Source: CAUZSN01 sp963582345
GTDB taxonomy: Bacteria; Planctomycetota; Planctomycetia; Planctomycetales; Planctomycetaceae
DNA length: 16,338 nt
Direction: 5' to 3'
Assembly (NCBI GenBank): GCA_963582345.1
Contig: CAUZSN010000065.1
Location: forward strand, 1 to 16,338
Each line of letters opens with the position of its first letter. The stretch's first letter is position 1. Shown one piece after another: positions 14,439-16,338 of this stretch. Position numbers and translations under genes: made by a program. Below the pieces are notes generated by a model. It was not told the origin of the DNA and searched no databases. It saw only the letters and a program-made list of their open reading frames with translations.

Positions 14439-16016
14439 ATGCCGCTGAAGTTTCACAAATTGACATGGGATCACGCTGTGCAACGTGCAGCGGTGGTTGC
14501 CATCGTCTGCGCGGTTGGGTGTCCTGCGTCAACGCCGTCGGTCGATTTATTGCACGACGACGGGTCACCGCCTGAAACGCAACGATTGGAAGATAGCGGG
14601 GAAAGTGGCACAAAGGCCGAATCCGCAACTTACGGGGCAGCCATATCTAGCGCATCGTCAAAACCGTCTGTCGGGTTGGTGAAATTAGCCGGTGGTGGCA
14701 CAGATCGGCAGAAGTCGTCACGCATAACGTCGCATCCGTCTTTGGCCGCGACCGTGTTTCGTCCCTCAGACATCCGGCCGCGGCACAACGACAGGTACTT
14801 GGCTCAAATTGGAATCTTCAAATACGAATCGGTGCGGCTCAAACTCTACAGCGACATAGATCCGAAAAACGCCAAGACCCTGCCACTGTTAATGGATCAG
14901 GCGTACGATGCGTGGGTCGAGTACTTTGGTCCGCTTCCGCCAAACCGCGAGCGGACCGAGTATCAATTGACCGGTTATATTATTGCGAACAAGACGTTAT
15001 TCAAGCGGGCCGGTCTACTGCCCCATGACCTGCCTCAATTTTTGCATGGTCGTCATCGTGGCGCCGAATTTTGGATGAATGACCAAGCTCACGATTATTA
15101 TCGCCGACACTTGATGATCCATGAAGGAACGCATTGTTTTATGACGACGATGTCCAGCATGGGGGCTCCAATTTGGTATATGGAAGGTATTGCCGAACTG
15201 TTTGGAGGGCATTGGTTCGATAAGACCGGCAAAGCGCACTTCCGAGTCATGCCACATAACGTACCGGACTTTGCGGGATTCGGCCGGATTATTATCATCC
15301 AGCAGGAAGTCAAGGCCCGCGGCTACCGGACGCTTCAGCAGGTGACATCGCTACGTCTGAAAGACTCCTTACGCATCGAATCGTACGCTTGGTCGTGGGC
15401 ACTATGTAAATTTCTGGACACGCATCCGCGGTATCGTGACCGTTTCCGAGAACTGGGACGTTGTACGACAGACAGTAAATTTAAGGCCGCATTTCGCAAA
15501 CTGTTCAATCCGGAATTGCCTAGGATATGGACCGAATGGCCGGTATTTGCGACGAATTTGGTGCACGGTTACGATTTCGAGCGTTCGGCCATTGACTTCC
15601 GTGAAGGTATGCGGCTGGGTGATCGTGGAGTCGCGAATCGGATCGAAATTGTCGCTGACCGAAGCTGGCAGTCCAGCGGCATTCGAGTTGAAAAGGGATG
15701 CGCCTACGAAGTCACCGCTTCCGGACAATTCACCGTTGCTCAAAAACCGATTCCGTGGATCAGCAAGCCGAACGGTATCACATTTCGATATTATCAAGGC
15801 CGACCGCTCGGATTGCTGGTTGCCGCTGTCCGGACCAATTCGCCCTCAGGCGACCCGGGTCGCGAGAGCATGCTTCACGTGATCGTCATCGGCAACAAGA
15901 AACGATTTATTGCCCAAACGATGGGAACGCTTTACTTTCGAGTCAATGATTTCCCCAGTGAATTGGCCAACAACTCCGGGAAAGTTCTGATTGTCGTTCG
16001 AAAATCCCCGTCGTGA
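14439..16016 (+). CDS. Secreted HExxH metallopeptidase-like lipoprotein with PA-IL-like domain
   Basis: The 525-residue protein begins with a basic region, a hydrophobic core (about 17-26) and AVGC, a plausible lipobox, followed by a Ser/Thr/Pro-rich linker to about 110. Residues about 115-390 hold a gluzincin-like site: H228-E229-G-T-H232, then YMEGIAELFGGHW with E249 as the likely third zinc ligand and E253 nearby. This is the arrangement of MA-clan and DUF1570-like peptidases. Residues about 402-525 form a beta-rich domain resembling Pseudomonas PA-IL (LecA): SGIRVEKGCAYEVTASG, PLGLLVAAV and LYFRVNDFPSELANNSGKVL. D504, N511 and N512 match the spacing of PA-IL calcium/galactose ligands D100, N107 and N108. 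A surface protease or carbohydrate-targeted hydrolase is inferred; the substrate is unknown. Confidence 0.85.
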   Translation: MPLKFHKLTWDHAVQRAAVVAIVCAVGCPASTPSVDLLHDDGSPPETQRLEDSGESGTKAESATYGAAISSASSKPSVGLVKLAGGGTDRQKSSRITSHPSLAATVFRPSDIRPRHNDRYLAQIGIFKYESVRLKLYSDIDPKNAKTLPLLMDQAYDAWVEYFGPLPPNRERTEYQLTGYIIANKTLFKRAGLLPHDLPQFLHGRHRGAEFWMNDQAHDYYRRHLMIHEGTHCFMTTMSSMGAPIWYMEGIAELFGGHWFDKTGKAHFRVMPHNVPDFAGFGRIIIIQQEVKARGYRTLQQVTSLRLKDSLRIESYAWSWALCKFLDTHPRYRDRFRELGRCTTDSKFKAAFRKLFNPELPRIWTEWPVFATNLVHGYDFERSAIDFREGMRLGDRGVANRIEIVADRSWQSSGIRVEKGCAYEVTASGQFTVAQKPIPWISKPNGITFRYYQGRPLGLLVAAVRTNSPSGDPGRESMLHVIVIGNKKRFIAQTMGTLYFRVNDFPSELANNSGKVLIVVRKSPS

Positions 16017-16032
16017 GCAGCAATATAGTGTG

Positions 16033-16058
16033 AAAAAATGGAGTTCGGTGCTCCACTT
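16033..16058 (-). terminator. Rho-independent terminator of the right-edge gene
   Basis: Read on the minus strand, AAGTGGAG-caccgaa-CTCCATTT forms an eight-pair stem with one G-U wobble and a seven-base loop, running into a six-T tract. It lies 116 bp beyond the stop codon of the minus-strand gene at the right edge. On the plus strand there is no T-run after the stem, so the convergent metallopeptidase gene would not use it. Confidence 0.5.
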
Positions 16059-16174
16059 GCTGCGCGACGTCGGGGTAGCCCAATCCTTGACCAATGTCGA
16101 ACGAAAGATCACGCTGCCGTGCAGTTGGAACGCCTTGCGATCGTTGCCTGAAGCCGGAATTAAATTTTTGACAT

Positions 16175-16338
16175 TTACTCGTGAATATTAGTATCACGGC
16201 AATGTTGCCACTTAGCGGTCATCTGATCGACGGTCGATTTCATCACTTGTTCGAGATCTGCAACTGAATCGCGATCTTGTAGTGTGGCGTAGCGAAGCAA
16301 GGCATACTGGCGATACCATGCGGCGACGGGCTTAAACG
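16175..16338 (-). CDS. C-terminal fragment of an unidentified protein (runs off right edge)
   Basis: A minus-strand frame enters from the right edge and ends at TAA (plus 16175-16177), giving 53 residues. It reads as real coding sequence: FKPVAAWYRQYALLRYATLQ, then DRDSVADLEQVMKSTVDQMT, then a short polar tail. The predicted helices are amphipathic with no TM segment. Too little is present to identify a family. It is convergent with the metallopeptidase gene, and a hairpin with T-run follows it. Confidence 0.65.
   Translation of the reverse strand, partial: FKPVAAWYRQYALLRYATLQDRDSVADLEQVMKSTVDQMTAKWQHCRDTNIHE

Noticed and set aside
16033..16075. tRNA-like stretch on the minus strand (GCGCAGC...GTGGAGCACCGAACTCC)
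   Set aside because: It resembles a D-arm, but no acceptor stem, anticodon arm or T-arm fits. The same bases form a simple hairpin followed by six T, a better explanation as a terminator.

Overview
The window looks like chromosomal DNA from a planctomycete of the Pirellula/Rhodopirellula type. I infer this from gene content, not from a phylogenetic marker. The clues are a thioredoxin domain fused to a trypsin-like protease, a giant ResB-CcsA (CcsBA) fusion with a long central insertion, a 32-residue basic protein with an ANHGRRP core, a decayed GspG-type pseudopilin, a two-TM microprotein, and a secreted HExxH protein ending in a PA-IL-like domain. Gene spacing is loose except in two blocks. 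No tRNA, rRNA, CRISPR array, insertion sequence or phage gene was found.

Left part (1-2855, minus strand): cysteine synthase (cysK) with a clear intrinsic terminator, a candidate promoter and a 7-bp-arm palindrome at the presumed transcription start. Upstream of it lies the exported thioredoxin/serine-protease fusion. Then comes a 415-bp divergent intergenic region with a consensus TATAAT pointing right.

Centre (3271-8085, plus strand): a probable lipoprotein with an internal duplication lies 21 bp upstream of the 1208-residue CcsBA haem exporter/cytochrome c synthetase, so the two are probably co-transcribed. A tiny basic-protein gene lies on the minus strand just after it, followed by about 440 bp that may hold a gene remnant.

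The most interesting part (8699-13148, plus strand) is a tight four-gene operon. It encodes a 3-methylaspartate ammonia-lyase homologue with altered substrate-pocket residues, a stand-alone zinc MetE catalytic domain, a C45-type Ntn acyltransferase/amidohydrolase, and an alpha/alpha-toroid protein of unknown activity. Gaps are 39, 18 and 18 bp, and GGAG ribosome-binding sites precede the last three genes. No glutamate mutase is present, so this is not the ordinary glutamate-to-mesaconate fermentation pair. I suggest an undescribed small-molecule pathway, by inference only.

Right part (13149-16338): a mostly non-coding stretch with a two-TM microprotein gene, a minus-strand pseudopilin pseudogene carrying two offsetting frameshifts plus an amber stop, a secreted gluzincin-like metallopeptidase with a PA-IL-like C-terminal domain and a possibly leaderless start, and the C-terminus of an unidentified minus-strand gene running off the right edge with its probable terminator.
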